Shown here: one piece after another, positions 39,646 through 48,630 of the stretch
Layout: every line of letters begins with the position of its first letter
Position numbering within the stretch: the first letter of the stretch is position 1
DNA from: Enterobacter sp. SA187
GTDB lineage: Bacteria > Pseudomonadota > Gammaproteobacteria > Enterobacterales > Enterobacteriaceae
Length of the DNA: 64,000 nt
Reading direction: 5' to 3'
Assembly: GCF_001888805.2 (NCBI RefSeq)
Contig: NZ_CP019113.1
Location: forward strand, 2,356,001-2,420,000
Notes under the pieces: model-generated
What the model was told of the DNA's origin: nothing
Seen by the model: only the letters and a program-made list of their open reading frames with translations
Databases searched by the model: none
Program-made: the position numbers and the translations under genes

Positions 39646-42420
39646 ATGCGTAAAGACGATTTACTCACCTTTTTAATCAACCAGACTGATTTCTTTGATC
39701 CGCACGACGTCAGCGAGATTTTCACTGCCCGTCATCTGGCGCAGCGTTTCGGGTTACAGCGTAATACCGCCAGCCACTACCTCAATCAACTGGTGACACA
39801 GGGCGTCCTGATAAAAATTAATACCCGCCCGGTGTACTTTCTGCATAAGGCCAGCTTCGAGCAGCAATTTTTTCCGCTTTCCCGTACAGAGTTTGCCAGC
39901 CTTGACGAATTGCTGGCGGAAAACGACGGCGAGCGCGTGCAACAGGATCACTTCTCCTTGCTGATCGGTCACGAAGGTTCGCTAAAAAAGCCGATAGAAC
40001 AATTAAAGACCGCGTTGTTTTATCCGGATGGCGGCCTGCCACTGCTGATCACCGGCGACAGCGGCACCGGCAAAAGTTATCTGGCGAACCTGATGCATGA
40101 TTACGCCATTACAAAGGGGCTAATCGATGCCGACGCCCCCTTTGTCACCCTGAACTGCGCTCAGTATGCCAATAATCCGGAGCTGCTCGCCGCCAATTTG
40201 TTTGGTTATGTTAAAGGCGCTTTTACCGGCGCGACCAGTGATAAACCCGGGGCTTTTGAAGCCGCGGATGGCGGGATTTTGTTTCTGGATGAAGTACACC
40301 GGCTGCATGCGGAAGGGCAGGAGAAACTCTTTACCTGGCTCGATCGCGGGGTAATTTATCGGCTGGGAGAAACCGCCAGCGGGCGTCGTGTTGCCGTGCG
40401 GCTGATCTTCGCCACCACCGAAGACATTCACAGTACCTTCCTCACCACTTTTATCCGGCGTATCCCCATTCAGGTGGTGCTGCCGGATCTGGAAAGCCGT
40501 AGTCGAAAAGAGAAGGAAGCGCTGATCCTGCAATTCTTCTGGCGTGAGAGCAAAAAGGTGGGGCTGGCGTTGCGTATCAGCCCACGCCTGCTGTCCGTGC
40601 TGACGCATTATGTCTTTCGCGGCAACGTTGGCGAGCTGAAAAACGTCGTCAAATACGTGGTGGCCTCGGCTTTTGCCCGGCAGGGCGGCGGGCAGCCGCT
40701 GCATGTGACAATCCATGATTTACCGGAGCCGGTGATGGCCCAGTTGCCCGCGCTCAGCGACGCGACAAGCGGACAGGGCGAAGAAATATGTCTGGATGAG
40801 CATACCAGTCTGCCATGGCTGCTCCAGACGCAAAATGCCGGGCGGGTGCTCATCCACGATGCGCAGCTCAGCGTGCTGACGCTGTTTGAAAAATACCGTA
40901 CGGCACCGCATTCATGGGATGACATCGAGCAGCGCATCGGTCATGAAATCGAAAATCTGTTCGATCGGCTGATCTTCGATAACCAGGACAAAACCAGTTC
41001 ACAGATGCTGATGCTGGTGACCAGTCAGGTAAGGGAGGAATTTTACCGGCTGGAAAAAAGTTACAACATCCAGTACAACGGCAACGGCATCTACGCCATC
41101 GGGCATTATCTGGTTCATCGGTCGACCAGTGAACCGTCGCGGCTGAACGTCGAAATGTGTAAACAGCTCGATCGTTTTTTAGAGCAGAAATACCCGTTGC
41201 TGTACCTGTTTTGCGAAGAAGTACTGGCGTCGCTGGCCCGCAGACTGGATCTGCGTATTCAGGCCATGGATCGTATTTTGTTACTGCTCTGGCTGAACAA
41301 AACCGGCGTGCAGAGCAGTCACCTGGTCACCAAAGCGGTTATTCTCGCCCACGGTTACGCCACCGCCAGCAGCATTACGAATGTGGCCAACCGGCTACTG
41401 AAACAAACCGTCTATGAATCCTTTGACATGCCGCTTGACGTCACGCCGGAGGCCATCGCCCAGCAGGTGACGCAGTACGTGGAGCGTAACGCGCTGGCGA
41501 GTAGTCTGGTGATCCTGGTGGATATGGGATCGCTCAATGACATCCACCACTATTTCAGCCGACAGGTGACGATGCCGGTGGTGATCATCAATAACGTCTC
41601 CACGCGTATGGCGCTGTACGTGGGCGAGCGCATTTTACAGGGCGACTATCTGGAAACCATCGCCGCAGATATTGCCGCCGATGTACCGGTAGAGCATAAA
41701 ATCATCTGGCCGGAACTGAACAAGCCAAAGGCGATCGTTACCACCTGCGCAACGGGGATTGGCGCCGCCAGCAATTTATGCAGCCTGCTGAAAGCGAGTA
41801 TTCCGCACGAGCTGGGCATAGAAGTGGTGGCGTATGAGTACGACACCCTGGCAGAAAACAAACTGCGCGAGCCCATCTTTTCACGTTTTGATGTGCTGGC
41901 GCTGGTCGGCACCCTCGATCCCGGAATTCCCGATGTGCCCTGGATTTCGCTGGATACGTTGATCTCCGGTCAGGGTAAGGAAACACTGATGACGCTGTTC
42001 GGCGCGCTTATCAGCCCCGCGGATGTCATACAGATTAACGAACGCATCGTGAAAAACTTCTCTCTGCGCCGGGTGATCGAATCGGTGACCATTCTTGATA
42101 CCAGCAAGGTGATAAATCAGGTCGAGCAATTTCTGACGCGCTATCAGCATCTGACGGCGATGGCCGTGGCGAACGACCGTAAAGTCGCGCTTTATATTCA
42201 TGTGAGTTGCCTGATTGAACGTCTGATCCGTCAGGCGGCGATCCACAACTACGCCGGGCACCGCGCGCAGTGTCAACGCCAGCACCTTCCGGCGTTGCGC
42301 GAAGCCTTTAGTGTCATTGAGTCGAGCTATAGTGTCCAAATCCCTGAAGCGGAGCTTTTTTATATTCACGATCTTTTGCATCTGCAAACGGAATTTCTTC
42401 AGTACGATCAAGAGTTTTGA
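39646..42420 (+). CDS. gfrR: Sigma-54-dependent LevR-type activator GfrR
   Basis: This 924-residue activator controls the downstream PTS operon. It has an N-terminal winged HTH (residues 5-65, FGLQRNTASHYLNQL), a sigma-54 AAA+ domain with Walker A GDSGTGKS (137-144), the sigma-54-contacting GAFTGA (191-196) and Walker B ILFLDEVHR, then a PTS regulation domain (about 435-560), an EIIA-Man-like domain (about 570-690), an EIIB-like segment with C701 in TTCATGIGAA, and a second PRD at the C-terminus (HVSCLIERLIRQA). PRD and EII-like domains let PTS phosphorylation tune activity. The sigma-54 promoter it should serve is 49 bases past its stop. Confidence 0.9.
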   Translation: MRKDDLLTFLINQTDFFDPHDVSEIFTARHLAQRFGLQRNTASHYLNQLVTQGVLIKINTRPVYFLHKASFEQQFFPLSRTEFASLDELLAENDGERVQQDHFSLLIGHEGSLKKPIEQLKTALFYPDGGLPLLITGDSGTGKSYLANLMHDYAITKGLIDADAPFVTLNCAQYANNPELLAANLFGYVKGAFTGATSDKPGAFEAADGGILFLDEVHRLHAEGQEKLFTWLDRGVIYRLGETASGRRVAVRLIFATTEDIHSTFLTTFIRRIPIQVVLPDLESRSRKEKEALILQFFWRESKKVGLALRISPRLLSVLTHYVFRGNVGELKNVVKYVVASAFARQGGGQPLHVTIHDLPEPVMAQLPALSDATSGQGEEICLDEHTSLPWLLQTQNAGRVLIHDAQLSVLTLFEKYRTAPHSWDDIEQRIGHEIENLFDRLIFDNQDKTSSQMLMLVTSQVREEFYRLEKSYNIQYNGNGIYAIGHYLVHRSTSEPSRLNVEMCKQLDRFLEQKYPLLYLFCEEVLASLARRLDLRIQAMDRILLLLWLNKTGVQSSHLVTKAVILAHGYATASSITNVANRLLKQTVYESFDMPLDVTPEAIAQQVTQYVERNALASSLVILVDMGSLNDIHHYFSRQVTMPVVIINNVSTRMALYVGERILQGDYLETIAADIAADVPVEHKIIWPELNKPKAIVTTCATGIGAASNLCSLLKASIPHELGIEVVAYEYDTLAENKLREPIFSRFDVLALVGTLDPGIPDVPWISLDTLISGQGKETLMTLFGALISPADVIQINERIVKNFSLRRVIESVTILDTSKVINQVEQFLTRYQHLTAMAVANDRKVALYIHVSCLIERLIRQAAIHNYAGHRAQCQRQHLPALREAFSVIESSYSVQIPEAELFYIHDLLHLQTEFLQYDQEF

Positions 42421-42451
42421 CGTTTTCCTGCTCCTGACATTTTCACCTGAT

Positions 42452-42484
42452 CGCCGTGCCACTATTTCTGGCACGGCGGTTGCA
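42452..42484 (+). promoter_or_regulatory. Sigma-54 promoter of gfrABCDEF, within an inverted repeat
   Basis: TGGCACG (42469-42475), four bases, then TTGCA (42480-42484) is a full match to the sigma-54 -24/-12 consensus, with GG and GC exactly 10 bases apart. The -24 element is the right arm of a perfect 9-base inverted repeat CGCCGTGCC/GGCACGGCG (42452-42460 and 42470-42478). The predicted start is about 30 bases before the gfrA ATG. Confidence 0.9.
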
Positions 42485-42524
42485 ATATCTGTATTAACAG
42501 GTGGAATTTATTTTCGAGGTCAGG

Positions 42525-42947
42525 ATGAAACGACACTATATTTTTGCCAGCCATGGCACTTTTGCTCACGGTATTCTCAATTCGGTGGAGCTGATCCTCG
42601 GCAGGCAAAATAATATCCATACGCTCTGCGCTTATATTAACGAAGGGGATGACCTGACCGAACAGGTTGAGCAACTTATTAGTGCTTTTCCCGCCGAAGA
42701 TGAACTGGTGGTGATCACCGATATTTTCGCCGGTAGTGTTAACAACGAATTTATCCGCTTTATTAAACGTCCCGGTTTTCATCTTATTGCCGGGCTTAAC
42801 CTGCCGCTGATTATCGAAATGCTCATCGCCCCTCAGGACGAGGCGCTGCCATCCCTTATTACCGATTCCCTGACTAACGCCCGGCAAAGTATTCAGTACT
42901 GCAACCAGACTCTTGATGCTGCGCTGGTGGCGGATAAAGATTTCTAA
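42525..42947 (+). CDS. gfrA: Mannose-family PTS enzyme IIA GfrA
   Basis: This cytosolic IIA protein receives phosphate from HPr and passes it to GfrB. The 140-residue protein has the expected phosphohistidine in the N-terminal motif FASHGTFAHG (H10). The fold signature continues with DELVVITDIFAGSVNNEF. The ATG at 42525 has GAGGT upstream; a start at 42501 would add eight residues. It is the first gene after the sigma-54 promoter, and the operon order IIA-IIB-IIC-IID-SIS-SIS matches the Salmonella gfr operon for fructoselysine/glucoselysine. Confidence 0.88.
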   Translation: MKRHYIFASHGTFAHGILNSVELILGRQNNIHTLCAYINEGDDLTEQVEQLISAFPAEDELVVITDIFAGSVNNEFIRFIKRPGFHLIAGLNLPLIIEMLIAPQDEALPSLITDSLTNARQSIQYCNQTLDAALVADKDF

Positions 42948-42961
42948 GCGAGGATCTAAAA

Positions 42962-43432
42962 ATGATAACACTCCTGCGGGTTGACCACCGTTTACTCCAC
43001 GGCCAGGTGGCGTTTTCCTGGACGCAATATATTGGCGCGGACTGCATTCTGATCGCCAACGATGCGGTTATGCATGACGAACTGCGCAAGACCACCATCA
43101 AGCTGGCTAAACCGCCAGCCGTTAAGCTGGTTATGAAAAATATTAATGATGCGATTGCCGCTATTAAAAGCGGCGTTACCGATAAATATAAATTATTTAT
43201 CGTCGTGGAGTCCGTCGAAGATGCCTGGCGTCTGGCCTGCGCAGTACCGGAAATTAAAAGTATCAATCTTGGCGGTATTAAAGCCAAAGAAGGGAGCCAG
43301 AATATTTCAAAAGCAATAAACGTCCTGCCAGAGGAGGTGACAATGCTCAATGAACTGGTTAAAGCGGGTACGGAAGTGGAAATCCGGCAGGTGCCTAATG
43401 ACAGAAAACTGTTATTCACTGACTGTCTTTGA
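42962..43432 (+). CDS. gfrB: Mannose-family PTS enzyme IIB GfrB
   Basis: This soluble IIB protein takes phosphate from GfrA and transfers it to the incoming sugar. The 156-residue protein has the diagnostic active-site motif RVDHRLLHGQV with the phosphohistidine at H13. It begins 14 bases after gfrA and precedes gfrC by 17 bases, consistent with one transcript. Confidence 0.9.
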   Translation: MITLLRVDHRLLHGQVAFSWTQYIGADCILIANDAVMHDELRKTTIKLAKPPAVKLVMKNINDAIAAIKSGVTDKYKLFIVVESVEDAWRLACAVPEIKSINLGGIKAKEGSQNISKAINVLPEEVTMLNELVKAGTEVEIRQVPNDRKLLFTDCL

Positions 43433-43449
43433 ATGACGAGGGACGCACT

Positions 43450-44229
43450 ATGTTAGAAGCATTATTACTGGGACTGGTGGCTTTTATTGCCCAGTCGGAA
43501 TATGCCTTAGGCACTTCCTTAATTTCCCGCCCGATTGTCACCGGTTTACTGACAGGACTGGTTTTAGGTGATGTGCAAACCGGCGTCATAATGGGCGCAA
43601 CGCTGGAGCTGGCGTTTATCGGTTCGTTCTCGGTAGGGGCATCCATTCCACCGGATGTGGTCACAGGCGGGATCCTTGGCGTGGCCTTTGCCATCACCTC
43701 CGGCGCCGGCACCGAAACCGCGTTGCTGCTCGGTTTGCCTATCGCCACGCTGACGCTGGTGTTGAAAAATATCTATCTCGGGCTGTTTATTCCCACCCTT
43801 AACCAGAAGGCGGACGCTTACGCCGATCGGGCTGATACACGCGGCATTGAGCGGATGCATCTGATCGCCGGGTTTGGTCTTTCGCTGATGCTGGCCACCG
43901 TGGTGACCGTCTCCTTTATGGTTGGCAGCGGCGCGGTGAAAAGCCTGCTGGATGCCATTCCGGAGTTCATCAAACACGGGCTGAGCGTTGCCACCGGCAT
44001 TATTCCGGCGCTGGGCTTCGCCATGCTGGCCCGCCTGCTGATCAACAAAAAGGTCGCCCCGTATTTCTTCCTCGGATTTGTACTGATGGCCTATCTGAAG
44101 ATCCCGGTGACCGGCATTGCCATTCTCGGGGCCATTACGGCCGTGGTGATGGTAAACGTGATGCAATTTAATTCCCCCCGTCCGACGGCGGCGCAAGGAG
44201 TCCAGAATGACGATGAAGACGATTTCTGA
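43450..44229 (+). CDS. gfrC: Mannose-family PTS enzyme IIC GfrC
   Basis: This membrane IIC subunit forms the sugar channel with GfrD. It has 259 residues with about eight hydrophobic segments and the family pattern TGLVLGDVQTGVIMGATLEL followed by ASIPPDVVTGG. The ATG at 43450 follows GAGGGA and gives MLEALLLGLVAFIAQSEY; a start at 43429 inside gfrB's stop would add seven residues. Its last 23 bases overlap the gfrD start, suggesting coupled translation. Confidence 0.9.
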   Translation: MLEALLLGLVAFIAQSEYALGTSLISRPIVTGLLTGLVLGDVQTGVIMGATLELAFIGSFSVGASIPPDVVTGGILGVAFAITSGAGTETALLLGLPIATLTLVLKNIYLGLFIPTLNQKADAYADRADTRGIERMHLIAGFGLSLMLATVVTVSFMVGSGAVKSLLDAIPEFIKHGLSVATGIIPALGFAMLARLLINKKVAPYFFLGFVLMAYLKIPVTGIAILGAITAVVMVNVMQFNSPRPTAAQGVQNDDEDDF

Positions 44230-45055
44230 GGAAACTCAGGTGGCCGACGACGCCACAAACACCATTACCCGCAAAGAGTTGCGCAGCGTGTTCTGGCGCT
44301 CGTTCCAGATGGAGTTCTCCTGGAACTATGAGCGGCAAATGAACCTGGCCTTTGTCTATGCCATGATCCCGGTGCTGAAAAAGCTCTACCCCCGCAAAGA
44401 GGATCTGGCCGGCGCGCTCAAACGGCATCTGGTGTTCTTTAACACCACGCCGCATATCGTCACGCTGATCCTCGGCATTACCGCCGCGATGGAGGAGAAA
44501 AACAGCAGTTCAAAGGGCATGGACGCGGCGTCCGTCGACAGCGTAAAAGCCTCGCTAATGGGGCCGCTCGCCGGGCTCGGGGATTCATTCTTCTGGGGAA
44601 CGTTGCGCCTTATCGCTACCGGTATCGGCACCAGCCTGGCGCTGAAGGGCAGCATTCTCGGGCCAATCCTTTTTCTGCTGGTATTTAACGTTCCCCATCT
44701 GGCGGCGCGTTACCTGTTTACCCGCTGGGGCTATGTGCTGGGTACCGGCGTGCTGCAACGCATCCAGAAGAGCGGCATGATGGAAAGCCTCACCTACGGC
44801 GCTTCCATCATCGGTCTGATGGTGGTGGGCGCGATGACTGCCTCAATGATCAATATCACTATCCCGGTGACCTTCGGCACGGGCGAGGCGAAAACCCATG
44901 TGCAGGACATCATCAACGACATTATGCCCGCGCTGTTGCCGCTGGTGAGCTTCGGGATCGTTTACTGGCTGCTGGGCCGCAAGGTTAAACCGCTCGCCAT
45001 TCTGGGCGGCATGGCCGTGGTCGGTATAGCGGGATCGTGGATTGGGTTATTCTGA
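44207..45055 (+). CDS. gfrD: Mannose-family PTS enzyme IID GfrD
   Basis: This is the IID membrane subunit of the permease. The 282-residue protein carries the family landmarks FWRSFQMEFSWNYERQMNLAF near the N-terminus, GPLAGLGDSFFWGTLRLIA in the middle and a membrane segment at the C-terminus. AAGGAG lies six bases before the ATG at 44207, inside the end of gfrC. Another ATG two codons on is less well placed. A perfect AGGAG at its stop serves gfrE. Confidence 0.9.
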   Translation: MTMKTISEETQVADDATNTITRKELRSVFWRSFQMEFSWNYERQMNLAFVYAMIPVLKKLYPRKEDLAGALKRHLVFFNTTPHIVTLILGITAAMEEKNSSSKGMDAASVDSVKASLMGPLAGLGDSFFWGTLRLIATGIGTSLALKGSILGPILFLLVFNVPHLAARYLFTRWGYVLGTGVLQRIQKSGMMESLTYGASIIGLMVVGAMTASMINITIPVTFGTGEAKTHVQDIINDIMPALLPLVSFGIVYWLLGRKVKPLAILGGMAVVGIAGSWIGLF

Positions 45056-45065
45056 GGAGAAAATG

Positions 45066-46127
45066 ATGTCAACCATGCTGGATTATATAGACCAGGAGTC
45101 AGATGCGCTCACGCGCATAATACAGGAATATCCTGAGAAGCTCGCGCCATTAGTGACCTGGCTGGCTTCACGGCCAGTGAATAAGATCATGATCCTCGCA
45201 ACAGGATCATCATGGAATGCTGCGCTGTGCGCCCGCTATTATTTCGAAACCCATTTCGGCATTCTGGTAGATATTAAAGAGCCATATAATTTCACCCATT
45301 ATGAACGAATTGATCCGGCAACGGATTTAGTTATTGCGGTGTCCCAGAGCGGGAAAAGCGCCTCGACGCTGGATGCCATGAAAAAAGTGCAGGCGGAAGA
45401 TATTCCGGTATTTTGCCTGACGTCGGGTCCGCAAAGTCCGGCTGCGGTGCAGGCGGACGGCATACTCGATATTAATACCGGCATTGAAAGCGTCGGCTTT
45501 GTGACGCGCGGCTTTAGCGCCACTGTGCTTAATCTTTTGCTTATCGCGCTGCTGGTGGCTGAACAACGGAGGCAAATCGAAGAGGATGAACGCGCGGCAA
45601 CCCTGGCGAGTCTCAAAGACGCGGCGCAGGCGATCCCGGACGTCATTGAAAAAACCAACGCTTTCTTTGCCCGCCACCGGTCATACTTTATTCAGGCGTC
45701 GCGCTTTGTGGCGACGGGCTACGGCGCGCTGACTGGCGTGGCGAAAGAATTTGAAACCAAGTTCACGGAAACCGTGCGCCTGCCGTCCAGTGGTTTTGAA
45801 CTGGAAGCCTATATGCACGGCCCGTATCTGGAGGCCAGCGCCAGTCATACGCTGTTTTTTATTGAGGACAGTGTCCATACGCGTACCCGCGCCCTACGGG
45901 ATTATATGCAGCCCGCCGTGGATGCCGTATTTACCGTCACGCTGACGGAAGAAAATAATGATCCCCATACGCTGGCGCTGAATTATCCCTTAAACCATCA
46001 TTTCGCGCCGTTGTTATTAATTGTGCCATTTCAGCTTCTCGCCTTTCATATTTCCACGGCGAAAGGCATCGATTTAAGCGTGCGTATTTTTGACGATTTC
46101 GACAAGGTGCTTAAAAGCAAAATTTAA
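45066..46127 (+). CDS. gfrE: SIS-domain deglycase GfrE (glucoselysine-6-phosphate deglycase)
   Basis: This is a 353-residue protein with two sugar isomerase (SIS) domains: the first shows ATGSSWNAALCARYYFE and VSQSGKSASTLDAMK, the second RFVATGYGALTGVAKEF. In Salmonella the GfrE homologue splits glucoselysine 6-phosphate to glucose 6-phosphate and lysine. The ATG at 45066 is six bases from AGGAG; an ATG one codon earlier is too close. It lies 10 bases after gfrD. Substrate assignment rests on operon order and on pairing with GfrF; closely related SIS proteins act on other amino sugars. Confidence 0.82.
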   Translation: MSTMLDYIDQESDALTRIIQEYPEKLAPLVTWLASRPVNKIMILATGSSWNAALCARYYFETHFGILVDIKEPYNFTHYERIDPATDLVIAVSQSGKSASTLDAMKKVQAEDIPVFCLTSGPQSPAAVQADGILDINTGIESVGFVTRGFSATVLNLLLIALLVAEQRRQIEEDERAATLASLKDAAQAIPDVIEKTNAFFARHRSYFIQASRFVATGYGALTGVAKEFETKFTETVRLPSSGFELEAYMHGPYLEASASHTLFFIEDSVHTRTRALRDYMQPAVDAVFTVTLTEENNDPHTLALNYPLNHHFAPLLLIVPFQLLAFHISTAKGIDLSVRIFDDFDKVLKSKI

Positions 46128-46148
46128 TTACTTATCAGGAGAATAGCT

Positions 46149-47159
46149 ATGTTAGGTTTTAATCAGGACGAGTACCTGACCAGTGCTCGTGACATCATTG
46201 CTGCGCGCAAAATTGCCGAGCAGATTGCAGAAAATATCCATCAGGCAGGATTTATTAATATATTTTTCGCCTCGGTAGGGGGCTCGCTGGCACCCATGAT
46301 GGCAATGCAGGAATTTGCCAAAGAGGTGACCGCATTGCCGGTTTATACCGAACAGGCGGCGGAATTACTCTGTAAGGGAAATAAAAAGCTAACCAAAGAA
46401 TCTATCGTTATTACGCTGTCCAAATCGGGCGATACCAAAGAATCGGTCGCTATTGCGCAGTGGTGTAAAGCGCAGGGCATCCGCGTGGTGGCTATCACCA
46501 AAAACGCCGATTCACCGCTTGCCGCCGCGGCCACCTGGCATATTCCGATGCAGCATAAAAACGGCGTGGAATATGAATACATGCTGCTGTACTGGCTGTT
46601 CTTCCGGCTGGTGGCGCTTAACGGCGAATTTGATGGCTATGACCGTTTCGCCAGCCAGCTGGAGTTGTTGCCGGAAAATCTGCTGCAGGCCAAACGCCAG
46701 TTTAACGACCGCGCCGATGAGATTGCGAGCCGTTACCATACCGCAGATTACATGATGTGGATCGGCGGTGCGGAGATGTGGGGCGAAGTTTACCTGTTCT
46801 CAATGTGTATTCTTGAAGAGATGCAGTGGAAACGCACCAAATCCGTCAGCTCTGCGGAGTTTTTCCACGGCACGCTGGAGCTGCTGGAAAAAGACGTCCC
46901 GCTGTTTCTGGTAAAAGGGGAAGGGAAGTGTCGACCGCTTGACGATCGTATTGAGGCTTTTGCCCGTAAAATTACCGACAACCTGGTGGTCATCGATCCG
47001 CAGGACTATACCCTTACCGGTATCGACGATGAGTTCCGCTGGATCATGGCACCCTGCGTCGCCTCCACTCTGCTGGTAGACCGTCTGGCCGCCCACTTCG
47101 AGCACTACACCGGACACAGTCTGGATATTCGCCGCTATTACCGGCAGTTTGAATATTGA
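46149..47159 (+). CDS. gfrF: SIS-domain deglycase GfrF (fructoselysine-6-phosphate deglycase)
   Basis: This 336-residue SIS-domain protein is similar to FrlB of E. coli, which cleaves fructoselysine 6-phosphate to glucose 6-phosphate and lysine. Motifs visible are FASVGGSLAPMMAMQEF, TLSKSGDTKESVAIAQW, the acidic SAEFFHGTLELLEKDVP near residue 240, and a C-terminal DIRRYYRQFEY that parallels the FrlB ending. AGGAG lies seven bases before the ATG. It is the last gene of the operon; no clear terminator follows, and tRNA-Arg lies 63 bases on in the opposite direction. Confidence 0.86.
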   Translation: MLGFNQDEYLTSARDIIAARKIAEQIAENIHQAGFINIFFASVGGSLAPMMAMQEFAKEVTALPVYTEQAAELLCKGNKKLTKESIVITLSKSGDTKESVAIAQWCKAQGIRVVAITKNADSPLAAAATWHIPMQHKNGVEYEYMLLYWLFFRLVALNGEFDGYDRFASQLELLPENLLQAKRQFNDRADEIASRYHTADYMMWIGGAEMWGEVYLFSMCILEEMQWKRTKSVSSAEFFHGTLELLEKDVPLFLVKGEGKCRPLDDRIEAFARKITDNLVVIDPQDYTLTGIDDEFRWIMAPCVASTLLVDRLAAHFEHYTGHSLDIRRYYRQFEY

Positions 47160-47222
47160 TAAAAGTGAAAAAGGTATAATCGCTGAGAGAATGGATTATG
47201 GGGATATTTCAGACGAGAGTTC

Positions 47223-47297
47223 TGGTGTCCCCTGCAGGAATCGAACCTGCAACTAGCCCTTAGGAGGGGCTCGTTATATCCATTTAACTAAGGGGAC
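47223..47297 (-). tRNA. argW: tRNA-Arg (anticodon CCT)
   Basis: A 75-base cloverleaf on the minus strand begins GTCCCCTTAGTTAAATGG, with anticodon loop CTCCTAA (CCU, Arg) and encoded CCA. It corresponds to argW, beside yfdC as in E. coli. argW is a known integration target for phages and islands. Confidence 0.95.
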
Positions 47298-47308
47298 AAG
47301 GCGGCACG

Positions 47309-47337
47309 AGTATAACGTCATTTCCGCACTGCGTTAA
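47309..47337 (-). promoter_or_regulatory. Candidate promoter of tRNA-Arg
   Basis: On the minus strand TTAACG (47337-47332) and TATACT (47314-47309) are 17 bases apart, about 12 bases before the tRNA 5' end. Confidence 0.55.
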
Positions 47338-47372
47338 GCGCGTGACCGCCTGAATGCTCAAAGTGTCGCCAC

Positions 47373-48314
47373 TTAAGCGTTATTCTGCTTTGCTTTCACC
47401 TTCTTTTTCGCCTCGTCGGCCTGCGCTTTGGCTTCAGCCTTACGTTTGTTGCTCATGTCGTTACGGATCTGCGCATGGCTTAACAGGGCGAAAATAAAGG
47501 TACCGCCGCAGATATTCCCTGCGAGAGTCGGGAGCGCAAACGGCCAGAGGAATTCACTCCAGTGTAGCGAACCGGTAAACACCAGGTAAAAGATTTCCAC
47601 CGCGCCCACCACGATATGCGTGGTATCGCCCAGCGCAATCAGCCAGGTCATCAGAATGATCACCACGATTTTCGCCGAGCCGGCAGAAGGGAACATCCAT
47701 ACCATAGTGGCGATCAACCAGCCGGAAATAATGGCATTGGCAAACATCTCCAGCGGGGTATTTTTCATTACGTCCATGCCGATTTTGACAAAGGCATCGC
47801 GCGTCGGGTCGTCAAATACCGGCATATAACCAAACGCCCAGGCGACGATGGCGGTGCCGATCAGGTTACCCAGCAATACCACGCCCCACAGTCGCATCAG
47901 AAGACCGCCATTGCCCCAGGTCGGATTGTGCATAAACGGCAGTACGGCGGTGACGGTGTTCTCGGTGAACAGCTGCTGACGAGCCATGATGACAATAATA
48001 AAGCCGAAGGTATAACCGAGATTCTCCAGCACAAAGCCGCCGGGAATACCTTCAAACTGGACGTGGAAAATGCCTTTTGCCAGAAACGATGCGCCCATTG
48101 ACAGGCCCGCCGCAATGGCTGACCAGAGCAGGGCCATGGCATCACGCTCCAGCTCTTTTTCCCCGTCCTGACGAATATGTTCGTGTATCGCCATTGCCCG
48201 TGAAGGCAGATGCTCCTCATCCACCTCGATTTCTTCACCGCGATCTTTTTCCTCACTCTCGACTTCAATGTCGTCGGTGTGCTTATCTAATTTTTCGTTT
48301 TTCAGTTCATCCAT
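47373..48314 (-). CDS. yfdC: Formate/nitrite transporter family protein YfdC
   Basis: This is a 313-residue inner-membrane protein of the FNT channel family with unknown substrate. The first 55 residues are highly charged, and a lysine-rich tail follows the membrane core (residues 65-285). Family patterns include LLWSAIAAGLSMGASFLAKG, ARQQLFTENTVTAVLP and IALGDTTHIVVGAVEIFY. It starts at 48314 without a good ribosome site. Its place between argW and mlaA matches E. coli. Confidence 0.92.
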   Translation of the reverse strand: MDELKNEKLDKHTDDIEVESEEKDRGEEIEVDEEHLPSRAMAIHEHIRQDGEKELERDAMALLWSAIAAGLSMGASFLAKGIFHVQFEGIPGGFVLENLGYTFGFIIVIMARQQLFTENTVTAVLPFMHNPTWGNGGLLMRLWGVVLLGNLIGTAIVAWAFGYMPVFDDPTRDAFVKIGMDVMKNTPLEMFANAIISGWLIATMVWMFPSAGSAKIVVIILMTWLIALGDTTHIVVGAVEIFYLVFTGSLHWSEFLWPFALPTLAGNICGGTFIFALLSHAQIRNDMSNKRKAEAKAQADEAKKKVKAKQNNA

Positions 48315-48630
48315 TTTTGCTTCATCTTTCCGGGGATCATGATAATAAGCGTAGCGGCTTTATGTGCTAAAGCAGCGGGCTTCTTCCTAAATTGTGCAAA
48401 GGGCAAAAAAGGTGATAACAGGATCGCAGAGAACGTATAAAATTGAAGGCGAAACGAGAAGAGAAAGACAAGCTATGCTCAATGCGTGACAGCTCGTGCT
48501 GCCGCTGACGTGCACATCGTTAAACGTGCTGATACAATCGCTTGCGTATTCCAGGCGGAAACCTGAGCGCTGCGCGTTTATCCGTCACGGATGATATTTT
48601 GCGATGACCATTTATTACAGGGAGACATCC
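48315..48630. promoter_or_regulatory. Divergent yfdC/mlaA intergenic region
   Basis: This is 316 bases between divergent genes. I see the start region of both genes but no gene, repeat or confident promoter. Confidence 0.35.

Noticed and set aside
42309..42336. TAGTGTC direct repeat 21 bases apart, upstream of the gfrA promoter, as GfrR binding site
   Set aside because: A 7-base repeat in a 120-base stretch is expected by chance and lies in gfrR coding sequence; needs comparison with other gfr operons.
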